Source: an uncultured Bacteroidales bacterium
GTDB taxonomy: Bacteria > Bacteroidota > Bacteroidia > Bacteroidales > UBA932
Reading direction: 5' to 3'
DNA: 44,542 bases
Assembly (NCBI GenBank): GCA_934700615.1
Contig: CAKUXR010000027.1
Coordinates: 1 to 44,542, forward strand
Of the stretch, positions 6,573-15,956 are shown in pieces (the first letter of the stretch is position 1; each line of letters starts with the position of its first letter). The notes under the pieces were generated by a model. That model searched no databases and was not told the DNA's origin. It saw only the letters and a list, made by a program, of their open reading frames with translations. The position numbers and the translations under genes are program-made.

Positions 6573-7925
6573 ATGGCGAAAACGAACATACCTGTCCTGT
6601 ACCGGATATTCAAAGCTTACGTCAAGTTTTTGGTAGAAAAGGTATATTACAGACGGGTACATTACATAAACACCGGGAACGTGCCGTCTGACGGTACTCC
6701 TCTTCTTATTGTCTCTGACCACCAGAACAGTCTCAATGACGCTCTGGGAGTCCTGTTGTCCATATCTGACCGTATAGTACATTTCATAGTCAGGGCAGAC
6801 GTATTCGCATTGGGCCCTTTCGTGGACAAATTCCTGAGAAAAATCGGACTTTTGCCAGCCTTCCGGCTCGACTGGGAGGGAGAGTCTGCGCTGAAAAACA
6901 ACGGTGCGACATTCCGTGATTCCGAGAAGGCTCTTCTCGACGGAAACACCGTTGTGATCTACCCGGAAGCAGGACATCAGACCAGGCATTTCTTGGGCAC
7001 CTTCTCTTACGGCTATACCAAAATGGCATTCGAGGCCGCCGAAATGGGGAACTTCGAGAAGGAAATCTTCATCCTTCCGAGCTGCAACCATTATTCGGCA
7101 TATCGTTATCTGCGTACTGAAATGCTGATAGAATATGGAACGCCGATTTCCATAAAGCCGTTCTACGAACTGTACAGGATGAAGCCGCGCACGGCGCAGA
7201 GGCATGTCAATGCCCTTGTCCGGGAACAGATCAAGAGCATGATGCTGTCTGTGGATGACATTGACAATTACGAGGCCATTGACTTCATCCGTCAGGGCAG
7301 ATACGGGCAGGAATTTGCCAAACGTGCAGGTCTCGATCCGGACCAGTTGCCGCAGAAACTTCAGTCCGACAGGAATCTCGTGGCAGCATTGACCTTGGCA
7401 AAGGAAAGCAGGCCTGAGGCCGTGGCCGAAGTTTATGCGGAGGCATCAGCGCTGAAGCAGGAGATGGAGGCGGAAGGATTGACCGATACCGAACTCGACG
7501 CGACACCTTCGATTATTACATTGATTGTCAATGCTATAGTGATGGTGGCTCTCGTTCCGCTCGCCGTTTTTGCCATTTGGCCTTCGATCCCGGCATGGAT
7601 AATCCCGCGACATTTCTGGAAGAAAGCCGAAGACGAAATGTTCTCCGGAACCTTCCTCATAGCATTGAACGCACTGATAATATTCCCGGTCTTGGGACTT
7701 GTTACATTCCTGATTACATGGGCCAAGGCAAGTTTGCTCGCGGCAGTGATATATGTTGCGCTTTTCCCTGCATTGTGCCTCTTCGAATGGGCTTATTACG
7801 GCTGGGGACAGGAACTTTTGCGCGGAGTCAATGCCAGGAGGCTGGACAAGTCAGGCAGGATGGCATCCGTCAGGGCTAAACGCGAGAAATTGTATAAAGA
7901 CATTGACACAATATTGAACAATTAG
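6573..7925 (+). CDS. Phospholipid/glycerol acyltransferase (PlsC-like) with C-terminal membrane segments
   Basis: A 450-residue protein. I chose ATG 6573 over the in-frame TTG at 6567. The N-terminal two-thirds is a LPLAT/PlsC-type acyltransferase: DHQNSLNDAL is the catalytic His motif in the H-x5-D form common in Bacteroidota homologues, and YPEAGHQTR occupies the position of the EGTR-type substrate motif. A charged linker (VAEVYAEASALKQEMEAEG) follows, then two or more hydrophobic segments near residues ~310-400. As the first gene of the polyene operon it is the likely enzyme that attaches the finished polyene acyl chain to a lipid headgroup. The next start codon follows after 4 nt. Confidence 0.8.
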   Translation: MAKTNIPVLYRIFKAYVKFLVEKVYYRRVHYINTGNVPSDGTPLLIVSDHQNSLNDALGVLLSISDRIVHFIVRADVFALGPFVDKFLRKIGLLPAFRLDWEGESALKNNGATFRDSEKALLDGNTVVIYPEAGHQTRHFLGTFSYGYTKMAFEAAEMGNFEKEIFILPSCNHYSAYRYLRTEMLIEYGTPISIKPFYELYRMKPRTAQRHVNALVREQIKSMMLSVDDIDNYEAIDFIRQGRYGQEFAKRAGLDPDQLPQKLQSDRNLVAALTLAKESRPEAVAEVYAEASALKQEMEAEGLTDTELDATPSIITLIVNAIVMVALVPLAVFAIWPSIPAWIIPRHFWKKAEDEMFSGTFLIALNALIIFPVLGLVTFLITWAKASLLAAVIYVALFPALCLFEWAYYGWGQELLRGVNARRLDKSGRMASVRAKREKLYKDIDTILNN

Positions 7926-7929
7926 ATTT

Positions 7930-9156
7930 ATGGAACAGCATAGAGTTGTGATTACCGGAATGGGAATTTATTCATGCCTCGGAACGACATTGGGCGAGGT
8001 CAGGGATTCCCTCTACAATGGCAAATCGGGAATCGTCTTCGATCCCGAGCGTAAGGAAATGGGTTTCCGTTCAGCCCTTACTGCCAAGCTTATAGTGCCG
8101 GACCTGAAGAAGGAACTGTCCCGTTCCCAGAGGGTTTTCATGCCGGAACAGGCAAAATACGCATATTGCGCGACACGCGATGCGCTGAGGGACGCGGGCA
8201 TAGACCAGGATTACCTCAATACCCATGAAGTCGGCCTCCTTTACGGAAATGACAGCTCCACAGTGCCTGTTGTCAATGCCGTTGACATCATGCGCGAGAA
8301 GAAGGATACGACCCTTTGCGGTTCTGGTGCCATTTTTCAGTCAATGAACAGCACCGTCACCATGAACCTCGGCTGCATCTTCAAACTTAAAGGTATAAAT
8401 CTTACAGTATCAGGTGCTTGTGCCAGCGGTTCACATGCTATAGGACTTGGCGCACTCCTCATCCAGAACGGACTCCAGGACATGGTGGTCTGCGGAGGAG
8501 CGCAGGAAGTCAATCCGTTCTCTGTAGGTTCATTCGACGGAATATCAGCTTTTTCCACGCGTGAAAGCGAGCCGGAGAAGGCATCACGTCCATTCGACCG
8601 CGACCGCGACGGACTTGTGCCGGGAGGCGGAGCGGCGACAGTTATCATTGAAAGTTACGAATCGGCAGTCCGCAGAGGCGCGCACATCATCGCGGAAGTC
8701 CTCGGCTACGGATTCTCAGGAAACGGAGACCATATATCATCGCCTAACGTGGAGGGCCCGAGCCGTTCATTGGAGATGGCCATCCGCCGTGCGGGCATAA
8801 CCAAGGAAGAGATAGGCTATATCAATGCCCATGCGACTTCTACCCATGTGGGAGATACGAACGAGGCCAAGGCAATTTTCAATGTCTTTGGAAATCAGAA
8901 GGTTGAGGTGACCAGCACGAAGTCCCAGACCGGACATGAAATGTGGATGGCAGGAGCCAGCGAGGTCATTTACTCCATCCTCATGATGAAGAATGACTTC
9001 ATCGCCGCCAACCTGAACTTCGAGAACCCTGATGAGGATTCTGCGAAACTTCTGATTCCGGCAGTTCGTGTCCAGAAACATTTCGATACCTTCCTGTCGA
9101 ATTCATTCGGCTTCGGAGGTACAAATTCTACATTGATAATCAGAGATATAAGATAA
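7930..9156 (+). CDS. 3-oxoacyl-ACP synthase (FabF/B-type ketosynthase) of the aryl-polyene-like cluster
   Basis: A 408-residue thiolase-fold condensing enzyme. The catalytic triad is complete: C164 in SGACASGSHA, H301 in NAHATSTHVGD and H336 in KSQTGHEM. The C-terminal SNSFGFGGTNST loop is present. It extends an ACP-bound polyene chain by two-carbon units. Aryl-polyene systems normally pair an active ketosynthase with a Cys-less chain-length partner. Only this one ketosynthase is encoded here and it has its Cys, so a partner would have to be elsewhere or be absent. Confidence 0.93.
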   Translation: MEQHRVVITGMGIYSCLGTTLGEVRDSLYNGKSGIVFDPERKEMGFRSALTAKLIVPDLKKELSRSQRVFMPEQAKYAYCATRDALRDAGIDQDYLNTHEVGLLYGNDSSTVPVVNAVDIMREKKDTTLCGSGAIFQSMNSTVTMNLGCIFKLKGINLTVSGACASGSHAIGLGALLIQNGLQDMVVCGGAQEVNPFSVGSFDGISAFSTRESEPEKASRPFDRDRDGLVPGGGAATVIIESYESAVRRGAHIIAEVLGYGFSGNGDHISSPNVEGPSRSLEMAIRRAGITKEEIGYINAHATSTHVGDTNEAKAIFNVFGNQKVEVTSTKSQTGHEMWMAGASEVIYSILMMKNDFIAANLNFENPDEDSAKLLIPAVRVQKHFDTFLSNSFGFGGTNSTLIIRDIR

Positions 9157-9161
9157 TCCAA

Positions 9162-9179
9162 GTTTCGCAAGAGCGAAAC
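9162..9179 (+). other. Intercistronic hairpin between ketosynthase and ACP
   Basis: GTTTCGC-AAGA-GCGAAAC is a perfect 7-bp stem with a 4-nt loop, in the 67-nt gap before the ACP gene. There is no T run. It could protect or define the 5' end of a more abundant ACP transcript. Confidence 0.55.
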
Positions 9180-9223
9180 ACCGCCGGAAACAGGAACAAG
9201 ATATAAGTTAAACAAAAGGAAAA

Positions 9224-9466
9224 ATGGAAAAGCAGGAATTAATCGCGAAAATCAATGCTGCACTTGCAGATGAGTTTGAGGTGGAAGAGTCAGTAATCAC
9301 GCCGGAGGCTCCCATCAAGGAAACACTTGAACTTGACAGTCTCAGTCTCGTGGACCTGGTTGCTCTCATCGAGTCGAATTTCGGCATCAAGATCCAGGGA
9401 ACCGAAGTGTCCCATATCAAGACCTTCTCCGCTCTCTACGATTTCGTCTTTGACCGCCTGAAATAA
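9224..9466 (+). CDS. Acyl carrier protein
   Basis: An acidic 80-residue protein with the phosphopantetheine site ELDSLSLVDL (Ser39). It carries the growing polyene chain between the ketosynthase, ketoreductase and dehydratase encoded around it. AGGAAAA lies just before the ATG. The dehydratase gene starts 4 nt after its stop. The DSLS motif and operon position point to a dedicated pathway ACP and not the fatty-acid AcpP. Confidence 0.93.
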   Translation: MEKQELIAKINAALADEFEVEESVITPEAPIKETLELDSLSLVDLVALIESNFGIKIQGTEVSHIKTFSALYDFVFDRLK

Positions 9467-9470
9467 GTCA

Positions 9471-9899
9471 ATGACAGGACAAGTGCTTGCCAGGGGAGAG
9501 GAAATCTTCCGTCTGATACCGCAGCGCCCACCGATGGTGATGGTCGATGTGCTCTATTCCGCCGATGAAACGGGCGGTCGGACAGGACTGACAGTATCTT
9601 CTGCCAATGTCTTTTGTATCAACGGGTTTCTGTCGGAACCCGGACTGATAGAACATTCCGCCCAGAGCGCCGCGGCATTTGCCGGCTACAGATATTTTCT
9701 TGCAGGCGAGGACCCTCATGTAGGCCTGATAGGTGAAATCAAGACATTCAGGATTGCGCGCACCCCGAAAACAGGGGAGACGCTCAAGACCAATGTCAAT
9801 GTCATCGGCGAGGCTATGGGCATGTCCCTTGTCGAGACTGAGACTTTCAGCGGAGACGAGAAGATAGCCGGCGGGCAGATCAAGATATTCATTGTATAA
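9471..9899 (+). CDS. 3-hydroxyacyl-ACP dehydratase-like hotdog protein (ApeI/ApeP type)
   Basis: A 142-residue single hotdog domain. LIPQRPPMVMVD near the N-terminus matches the beta-strand/loop that precedes the active site in FabZ-like dehydratases, and LIEHSAQSAAAFAGY is the central helix with the acidic residue (Glu61) typical of polyene-pathway dehydratases. It would remove water from 3-hydroxyacyl-ACP, leaving the conjugated double bond. It follows the ACP by 4 nt and precedes the thioesterase by 2 nt. Confidence 0.82.
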   Translation: MTGQVLARGEEIFRLIPQRPPMVMVDVLYSADETGGRTGLTVSSANVFCINGFLSEPGLIEHSAQSAAAFAGYRYFLAGEDPHVGLIGEIKTFRIARTPKTGETLKTNVNVIGEAMGMSLVETETFSGDEKIAGGQIKIFIV

Positions 9900-9901
9900 T
9901 T

Positions 9902-10315
9902 ATGTGCGGAATCAGCGAAACGATACGTATCAGGGTGAGGTTCTCGGAAATCGACCCCATACAGATGGTCTGGCATGGCAACTATGTCAAATACATGGAG
10001 GATGCCCGCGAGGCGTTCGGAAGACGCTATGGCCTTGGCTATCAGCTGATTTTCGACAGCGGATACTACGCGCCGGTCTATGACATGCACTTGAGGTACA
10101 TGGCGCCGGCCACGTTGGATGACGAACTTGACGTTAAGATAACATGGCTGGACAAGCCGGGAGCCAAAATATGCTTCACCTACGAAATCCGGAAGGCCGG
10201 AAGCGGTGACGTGGTCCTCAAGGCTGATACAATCCAGCTGTTCACTACACATGACGGACTCCTGGAGACATCCGAGCCCGGTTTTTACAGACATTGGAAA
10301 GAAAGTTTGAAATGA
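9902..10315 (+). CDS. Acyl-CoA/ACP thioesterase, 4HBT (YbgC/FadM) type
   Basis: A 137-residue hotdog thioesterase. RVRFSEIDPIQMVWHGNY is the 4HBT signature, with the catalytic Asp in EIDPIQMVWH followed by the conserved GNYVKYMEDAREAF helix. It probably releases or trims acyl-ACP intermediates in the polyene pathway. Translation is nearly coupled to the dehydratase gene (2-nt gap). Confidence 0.87.
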   Translation: MCGISETIRIRVRFSEIDPIQMVWHGNYVKYMEDAREAFGRRYGLGYQLIFDSGYYAPVYDMHLRYMAPATLDDELDVKITWLDKPGAKICFTYEIRKAGSGDVVLKADTIQLFTTHDGLLETSEPGFYRHWKESLK

Positions 10316-10333
10316 CTCTGCGAAGACGCAAGT
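10315..10333 (+). other. Intercistronic hairpin between thioesterase and exporter
   Basis: ACTCTGCG-AAGA-CGCAAGT forms a 7-bp stem with one bulged C. The loop is the same AAGA tetraloop as in the hairpin at 9162-9179. It overlaps the thioesterase stop codon region. No T run. Confidence 0.4.
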
Positions 10334-10353
10334 CATAAATTAGCTAAGGTGAA

Positions 10354-12879
10354 ATGACACGAATTTTCGAATCGTTGTACAAGTATTTCTCTGGACACAA
10401 GGGAATTATGTGGGCACTCCTGACAGTGCTCAGTGTCCTGTCAATCTATTTCGGCTCGAAGGTGGAATACGAGGAAGACATAACCAAACTCCTTCCTGCC
10501 TCAGCCACAGCAGACAGCGGACTCGCTTTCGGAAATCTGAAAGTGAAGGACAAGATTTTCATACAGATAACATCTGCAACAGACTCTCTGTTGGACACTT
10601 ACACCTTGTCTTCTTATGCGGACGAGTTCATGGATTCCCTACTCGTCAGGGATACCGCATCCCACTGCATTGACAATGTCTTCTACCGCATTGACGACGA
10701 CCTTCCTCTCAATGCGATGGATTTCGCGCTGGCCCATATCCCTTCATTCGTGGACACTTCGTGCTACGCGGAATTCGCGAAACGCCTTACCCCTCAAGCA
10801 GTTGATAGCCTCATGGCTCTCGACTACGACATCATAATGGAAGATGAGACAGGTATGGGCGTCCAGATGGCGGCCAACGACCCGCTTTCATTGAGGACCG
10901 ACCTGGCGGCATCAATTCCGATGCTGGGCGGGCTTGCAGGCGGCAAGAAAGACGCCGGCTCGTCGGTAGGATTCACTGTCATTGACTCGCACCTTTTCTG
11001 CAGCGACAGTACGGTGGCATTGGCCTTCGTCTCACCTGCGGTGACGGCGTTCGACACCAAGGCGAGTTCCCGCCTGGTGAGTGAAATCGAGGCTCAGGTC
11101 AATGAATTTACGCAGAGCCATCCTGATGCCCAGGTTCTTTTCCATGGCGCGCCTGTCCGCAGTTACGGCAACACTAAATGCGTCAAGAGCGACCTGGCGG
11201 TCACTGTGGGAATCTCCCTGCTCATCATTCTGCTGGTGCTCTGCCTGACATTCAAGAGCTGGTCGTTCATTCCGATGAACGTGGTTCCTGCGGCATTCGG
11301 AGCCTTCTTTTCATTGGCCTGCATCTTCTTCCTGAAGGGAAGGATGTCCCTGATGTCCCTCGGAATCGGTTCGATTATCCTGGGCGTGGCCATCAGCTAT
11401 ATTCTGCATATCCTAACGCATTTCAAATATGTGGGCAACTCGGAAAAGGTCCTGAAAGATGAGGCCACACCGGTATGTCTGGGCTGCATAACCACCATCG
11501 GAGCTTTCCTAGGACTTCTCTTCACCGAGAGCGAAATGCTGAAAGACTTCGGTATCTTCGCGTCTATCGCATTGGTGGCCAGTACTTTGTTTGGCCTCGT
11601 GTTCCTGCCTCATTTCCTGAAGCAGGGCGATACCAGGAAGAGCGAAAGGGCGTTCCGCCTCATAGGAAAAATCAATGACCTTCCGTATGATTCCAACAGA
11701 TGGCTGATAGTCGCCGTCATTGTCATGATAGTCGTGGGCGTCGCCTTTGCCCACAAGGTGGAATTCGATACCAACCTGAAGAATATCGGCTACGTGTCGC
11801 CTGAGACCTTGCGCTCTGAGGCCCTCTATGCCGAAAAGAATATGGGAAACGATGTCCAGGTGATTTTCGCGGCTGCTGGTAACTCGCTCGACGAGGCCCT
11901 CCAGTGCAACAAGGCTCTTTCTGATGTCTGTGATTCGATGAAAACTGCCGGCATGGTAAAGGGTTATTCTCCGATGTCTTCAGTTCTCTTCGTTTCCGGA
12001 CCGGAACAGGAGGCGCGCATCGAAGCATGGAACAAGTTCTGGAATACTCCGGACGCTTCAGGTGCCACACGCACCGATTCCGTGATGAAACTCATATCTG
12101 CATCCGCAAAGAAACATAATCTGGATCCATCGATGTTCGAATCATTCAGGGCAATGCTGGAGGATACCTATTCGCCTGAGTCACTGTATGATGCGGACAT
12201 CCTTCCGGCAGGACTCCAGACCTCTCTCGTGGAGAAGATGGACGACGGAAGATATCTGGTGTTCACACCGGTGAGAGTGTCCAAGGAGGAGCGTGCCGCA
12301 GTAAGCAACCGCCTGGCGGAACTGCCTCGTATCATTGTCGCTGATCCGTTCTTCTATACCAGCAACATGGTTTCCATCATCCATGATGATTTCAATGTCA
12401 TCCTGATGATTTCTTCACTTTTCGTGCTTCTCGTCCTCCTGCTTTCATTCAGGAACGTCATGGTGGCATTGATAGCATTCATGCCGATGTTCTTCAGCTG
12501 GTATGTCGTGGAGGGAGTGATGGCGATTTGCGGACTACAGTTCAACCTTATCAATATAGTCATTTCCACATTCATCTTCGGTATCGGTGTGGATTACAGT
12601 ATCTTCGTGATGGAAGGGCTTCTGTCCGAAGCGAGAAACGGCACCAGGGACCTCCTGGAATCACACAAGACGGCGATTTTCCTTTCTGCCTTCGTGCTGA
12701 TGGTAGTGGTGGTCGCATTGCTCTTCGCCGTGCATCCGTCTATCCACTCGATCGGTGTGAGCACGCTTATCGGCATGACGGCAACAATTCTGATTACATA
12801 TACCCTGGAACCGTTCCTTTTCCGTCAGCTGATGAAGTGGCCGCGTTTCCGTGACAGCGTTTCCCGCAAGAGGGCTTAG
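10354..12879 (+). CDS. RND/MMPL-family exporter of the polyene cluster
   Basis: An 841-residue inner-membrane protein with the two-fold MMPL layout: a first membrane helix (residues ~18-35), a periplasmic domain (to ~280), a bundle of helices (~282-430), another helix (~447-466), a second periplasmic domain, and a final bundle (~682-825). The repeat-specific segments LGVAISYILHILTHF and IFGIGVDYSIFVMEGLL are the paired GxxxDY-type helices of the family; only the second keeps the Asp for proton coupling. MMPL exporters are standard in aryl-polyene/flexirubin clusters, where they are thought to move the polyene lipid toward the outer membrane together with the LolA-like carrier. Confidence 0.88.
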   Translation: MTRIFESLYKYFSGHKGIMWALLTVLSVLSIYFGSKVEYEEDITKLLPASATADSGLAFGNLKVKDKIFIQITSATDSLLDTYTLSSYADEFMDSLLVRDTASHCIDNVFYRIDDDLPLNAMDFALAHIPSFVDTSCYAEFAKRLTPQAVDSLMALDYDIIMEDETGMGVQMAANDPLSLRTDLAASIPMLGGLAGGKKDAGSSVGFTVIDSHLFCSDSTVALAFVSPAVTAFDTKASSRLVSEIEAQVNEFTQSHPDAQVLFHGAPVRSYGNTKCVKSDLAVTVGISLLIILLVLCLTFKSWSFIPMNVVPAAFGAFFSLACIFFLKGRMSLMSLGIGSIILGVAISYILHILTHFKYVGNSEKVLKDEATPVCLGCITTIGAFLGLLFTESEMLKDFGIFASIALVASTLFGLVFLPHFLKQGDTRKSERAFRLIGKINDLPYDSNRWLIVAVIVMIVVGVAFAHKVEFDTNLKNIGYVSPETLRSEALYAEKNMGNDVQVIFAAAGNSLDEALQCNKALSDVCDSMKTAGMVKGYSPMSSVLFVSGPEQEARIEAWNKFWNTPDASGATRTDSVMKLISASAKKHNLDPSMFESFRAMLEDTYSPESLYDADILPAGLQTSLVEKMDDGRYLVFTPVRVSKEERAAVSNRLAELPRIIVADPFFYTSNMVSIIHDDFNVILMISSLFVLLVLLLSFRNVMVALIAFMPMFFSWYVVEGVMAICGLQFNLINIVISTFIFGIGVDYSIFVMEGLLSEARNGTRDLLESHKTAIFLSAFVLMVVVVALLFAVHPSIHSIGVSTLIGMTATILITYTLEPFLFRQLMKWPRFRDSVSRKRA

Positions 12880-12882
12880 CAT

Positions 12883-14415
12883 ATGTCCTCAGGGAAGAGT
12901 GTCATAATAATCGGAAGCGGTCTGGGCGGTCTGGAATGCGGCGTCATTCTGGCACGCCACGGCTTCAAGGTGACCGTGCTGGAGCAGGACAGGCAAATCG
13001 GAGGATGTCTCCAGACCTTCGTCCGGAAAGGCTCCGACGGAAGGGCACATACCTTCGACACCGGCTTCCATTATGCCGGAGGACTGGATGAAGGGCAGCC
13101 CCTGCATACCCTTTTCAAGTACTTCGGCCTCAGTGATTTGCCATGGTTCAGGATGGATGAGGACTGCTTCGACGAGGTCTCTTTCATTGACAATGGACAG
13201 GTCCGTTCATACCCTCTTGCCTCCGGTCATGAGAATTTCGTCAGGAGACTTTCTGAATGTTTCCCCGGACATGAGGCTGAACTCGAATCATATGCATCTG
13301 CCCTCAAGCATATCGGGGGCGGACTTTTCGATGCTTTCAGCCCTGATTCCGAAATGTTTGTCCGGCTCGGGCAGTCAGCGTATAAATTCATTGACAATAC
13401 ATTTTCCGATGCCCGACTCCGGGATGTTGTCTGCGGTTCCACGATGAAGATGGAACAGGACAGGGAGACACTTCCGCTCTATGTCTATGCCCAGGTGAAC
13501 AATTCCTTCATTGACAGTTCATGGCGGCTCGGCCGCGACGAAAATACAGGCGAAAGCGGAGGAACATTGATAATCAACAAATTGGCTTCGCAATTGCGAG
13601 CCTTCGGCGGAGAGATTCTGACCGGAATGAAGGTCAATGCCATCCGTGTGTCTGAGGATGGGGCTGTCTCCTGCGTTGAGGCCGGAGAGGGGGATTCTTC
13701 CCGTTTATTCTCGGCTGACTGGGTCATATCGGACGTGCATCCTGCTGTCACAGTGGGACTTATAGAGGACTGCAGGCAGGTACGCAAAGTGTTCCGCAAC
13801 AGGGTGACCTCTCTTAAAAATACCTTCGGCATGTTCACGGCCAATATGATTCTGAAGCCGGGGACCTTGCCTTACATGAACCGCAATCTGTACGTGCACA
13901 TGGGCGGAACTGATTTGTGGAGACGTCCGGAATCAGGGACATCCAGCGTGATGGTCCATTTCTATCCGCCGGAGAATCCTGACGGGAAATTCGCCGACTG
14001 CATTGACCTGCTCTCTCCTATGGGCTGGGACGAAGTGAGCGGCTGGGCCGATGCCAGACCGGGCGCGCGAGGTGAGGATTACGAGGCCGTCAAGCGGCGG
14101 AAACTCGAGGAGTGTCTGGACCTGGTCAATGCCAGGATTCCGGGAATCAGGGATTGTATCGATAAGGTGTGGCTGAGTACTCCGCTTACGTGGAACAGCT
14201 ATGTGTCAGCACCTTACGGGTCCGCTTTCGGCGTGGCGAAGGACTATCATAATCCGCTTTTGACATTCATGTCGCCCAGGACACCTCTCAAGAATCTTCT
14301 GTTTACAGGCCAGAGCCTGAACCTGCACGGGCTCCTCGGCGTGACCAAGACCGCGTTCATGACATGCGGATGTATTTTGGGAAATGAAACGGCCCTGAGC
14401 GGTTTGGCGGAATGA
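12883..14415 (+). CDS. FAD/NAD(P)-dependent oxidoreductase, phytoene desaturase/CrtI-like
   Basis: A 510-residue flavoprotein with an N-terminal Rossmann dinucleotide-binding motif IIGSGLGGLECG (residues 10-20) and the following LEQDRQIGGCLQTF segment typical of amine-oxidase/CrtI-type enzymes. The C-terminal LLFTGQSLNLHGLLGVTKTAF matches the FAD-binding end of the family. Its role in polyene clusters is unproven; saturase or desaturase activity on the acyl chain is likely. The start lies 3 nt after the exporter stop codon. Confidence 0.82.
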   Translation: MSSGKSVIIIGSGLGGLECGVILARHGFKVTVLEQDRQIGGCLQTFVRKGSDGRAHTFDTGFHYAGGLDEGQPLHTLFKYFGLSDLPWFRMDEDCFDEVSFIDNGQVRSYPLASGHENFVRRLSECFPGHEAELESYASALKHIGGGLFDAFSPDSEMFVRLGQSAYKFIDNTFSDARLRDVVCGSTMKMEQDRETLPLYVYAQVNNSFIDSSWRLGRDENTGESGGTLIINKLASQLRAFGGEILTGMKVNAIRVSEDGAVSCVEAGEGDSSRLFSADWVISDVHPAVTVGLIEDCRQVRKVFRNRVTSLKNTFGMFTANMILKPGTLPYMNRNLYVHMGGTDLWRRPESGTSSVMVHFYPPENPDGKFADCIDLLSPMGWDEVSGWADARPGARGEDYEAVKRRKLEECLDLVNARIPGIRDCIDKVWLSTPLTWNSYVSAPYGSAFGVAKDYHNPLLTFMSPRTPLKNLLFTGQSLNLHGLLGVTKTAFMTCGCILGNETALSGLAE

Positions 14416-14456
14416 AAAAAACTGGCTAAATTGCGGGCCATTCTAAAAATTGCAAC

Positions 14457-15182
14457 ATGAAAACAGCATTGGTGACAGGCGGAAGCCGCGGAATCGGAAA
14501 AGCGGTCTGTGTGAAATTGGCGTCCGCAGGATATCATGTCATAATAAATTACGTGTCGAACGATGAGGCGGCCCGTCAGACGATGGATGAAATCGTGGCG
14601 GCCGGCGGTGAAGCGGAACTTCTGAAATTCGATGTCAGTGACCATGACGAGTCTGAGAGAGCGTTGAAAGGATGGCAAGAGGCTCATCCTGAGGAGTTTA
14701 TCGAGGTTCTTGTCAATAATGCCGGCATCCGCATGGACAATCTTCTGCTGTGGATGGAACAGGATGACTGGTTCCGTGTCATGAAGACAAATCTCGACAG
14801 TTTCTACAACGTCACCCGTCCCGTGCTTCAGCCGATGGTCGTGCACAAGAGGGGACGCATCATAAACATGGCCTCGCTTTCCGGACTGAAAGGCCTGCCG
14901 GGACAGACCAACTATTCCGCAGCAAAAGGCGGACTTATCGCAGCTACGAAGGCTCTCGCCCAGGAAGTTGCGGCAAGAAGGGTTACTGTCAATGCTGTTG
15001 CGCCAGGTTTTATCCGGACTGATATGGTCGAGGGCCTGGACGAGGCTGAACTGAAAAAGACTATACCGGCAAAGCGTTTCGGTGAGCCGGAAGAGGTCGC
15101 TGAACTTGTGGCGTTCCTTGCATCCGACAAGGCGGCCTACATAAACGGACAGACAATCTCCATAAACGGAGGACTTTACTGA
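14457..15182 (+). CDS. 3-oxoacyl-ACP reductase (FabG-type SDR)
   Basis: A 241-residue classical short-chain dehydrogenase. It shows the cofactor motif TGGSRGIG (residues 7-14), NNAG (87-90), structural N112 and the catalytic S140-Y153-K157, with spacing equal to FabG. It ends NGGLY with the usual family C-terminus. It reduces 3-oxoacyl-ACP to the hydroxy form that the dehydratase acts on. It is called a pathway ketoreductase and not housekeeping FabG because of its operon position. Confidence 0.9.
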   Translation: MKTALVTGGSRGIGKAVCVKLASAGYHVIINYVSNDEAARQTMDEIVAAGGEAELLKFDVSDHDESERALKGWQEAHPEEFIEVLVNNAGIRMDNLLLWMEQDDWFRVMKTNLDSFYNVTRPVLQPMVVHKRGRIINMASLSGLKGLPGQTNYSAAKGGLIAATKALAQEVAARRVTVNAVAPGFIRTDMVEGLDEAELKKTIPAKRFGEPEEVAELVAFLASDKAAYINGQTISINGGLY

Positions 15183-15258
15183 TAATTTTACGCAAACGGA
15201 CTGATTTTTGCATTCCGGAGCGGTCGGCAGTCATTGCCGGAATTAAATTGATATACAA

Positions 15259-15921
15259 ATGAAAAAGATCTTCATAACATTGGCATTGGCAGGTATCCTT
15301 TCTGCATCAGTTGCCGAAGCTGCTGAAATTCAGGCATCTGCACCGGTTGTTGCCGCAGATGCTCATGCGATTACGACTAAAATCGAGAAGGCCAATTCTT
15401 CTATGACTACTGTCGAATGCAAATTCAGTCAGGTGAGGACCATCAAGGCCTCTGGAAAGGTGAACAAGGCTTCCGGAAATCTTTATTTCAATGTTGACGG
15501 ACGTCTCGCAATGCGTTTTGACCAGCCTGTCGGTGACTACATCATCGCAAGCGGCACCAAGTTCTATGTTCATCGCGGACCCAAGACAGGAACTTTCGAC
15601 ACTCAGAAGAATGCGACTGTCGGCAATATGGCAGGAACTCTTATCGGCTGCGTGAAAGGCAATCCGGAGAAGGTCGCTGCGGACAACGGAGCCCAGATTT
15701 CAGTCAAGGAATCAGGAGACGGCTATGTGGTGACATTGACAAATGACAATGCTGCAAGGCGCGGCTATTCCAAGATTGTCCTGACATACAGGAAATCAGA
15801 TTGCCTGCTCGTAAAGATGGTGATGGATGAGCCTACCGGCATCAGCACTCTCTACGAGATGAAGGACATCAAGAAAAACGCATCTTTCCCGGATGACGTT
15901 TTCAAGCTTCCGGCAAAATAA
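15259..15921 (+). CDS. LolA-like outer-membrane lipoprotein carrier
   Basis: A 220-residue periplasmic protein with signal peptide MKKIFITLALAGILSASVAEAA. The mature part has the LolA/LppX half-barrel character: FSQVRTIKASGKVNKASGNLYF, then RLAMRFDQP and a closing FPDDVFKLP. LolA paralogues are regular members of polyene clusters and may carry the polyene lipid across the periplasm. It is the last gene of the operon. A 7-bp stem (ATTCCGG/CCGGAAT, about 15214-15244) lies in the 76-nt gap before it. Confidence 0.85.
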   Translation: MKKIFITLALAGILSASVAEAAEIQASAPVVAADAHAITTKIEKANSSMTTVECKFSQVRTIKASGKVNKASGNLYFNVDGRLAMRFDQPVGDYIIASGTKFYVHRGPKTGTFDTQKNATVGNMAGTLIGCVKGNPEKVAADNGAQISVKESGDGYVVTLTNDNAARRGYSKIVLTYRKSDCLLVKMVMDEPTGISTLYEMKDIKKNASFPDDVFKLPAK

Positions 15922-15956
15922 TCTTTGAGGATAATTTCTAGACGGATTCCAAGTAT

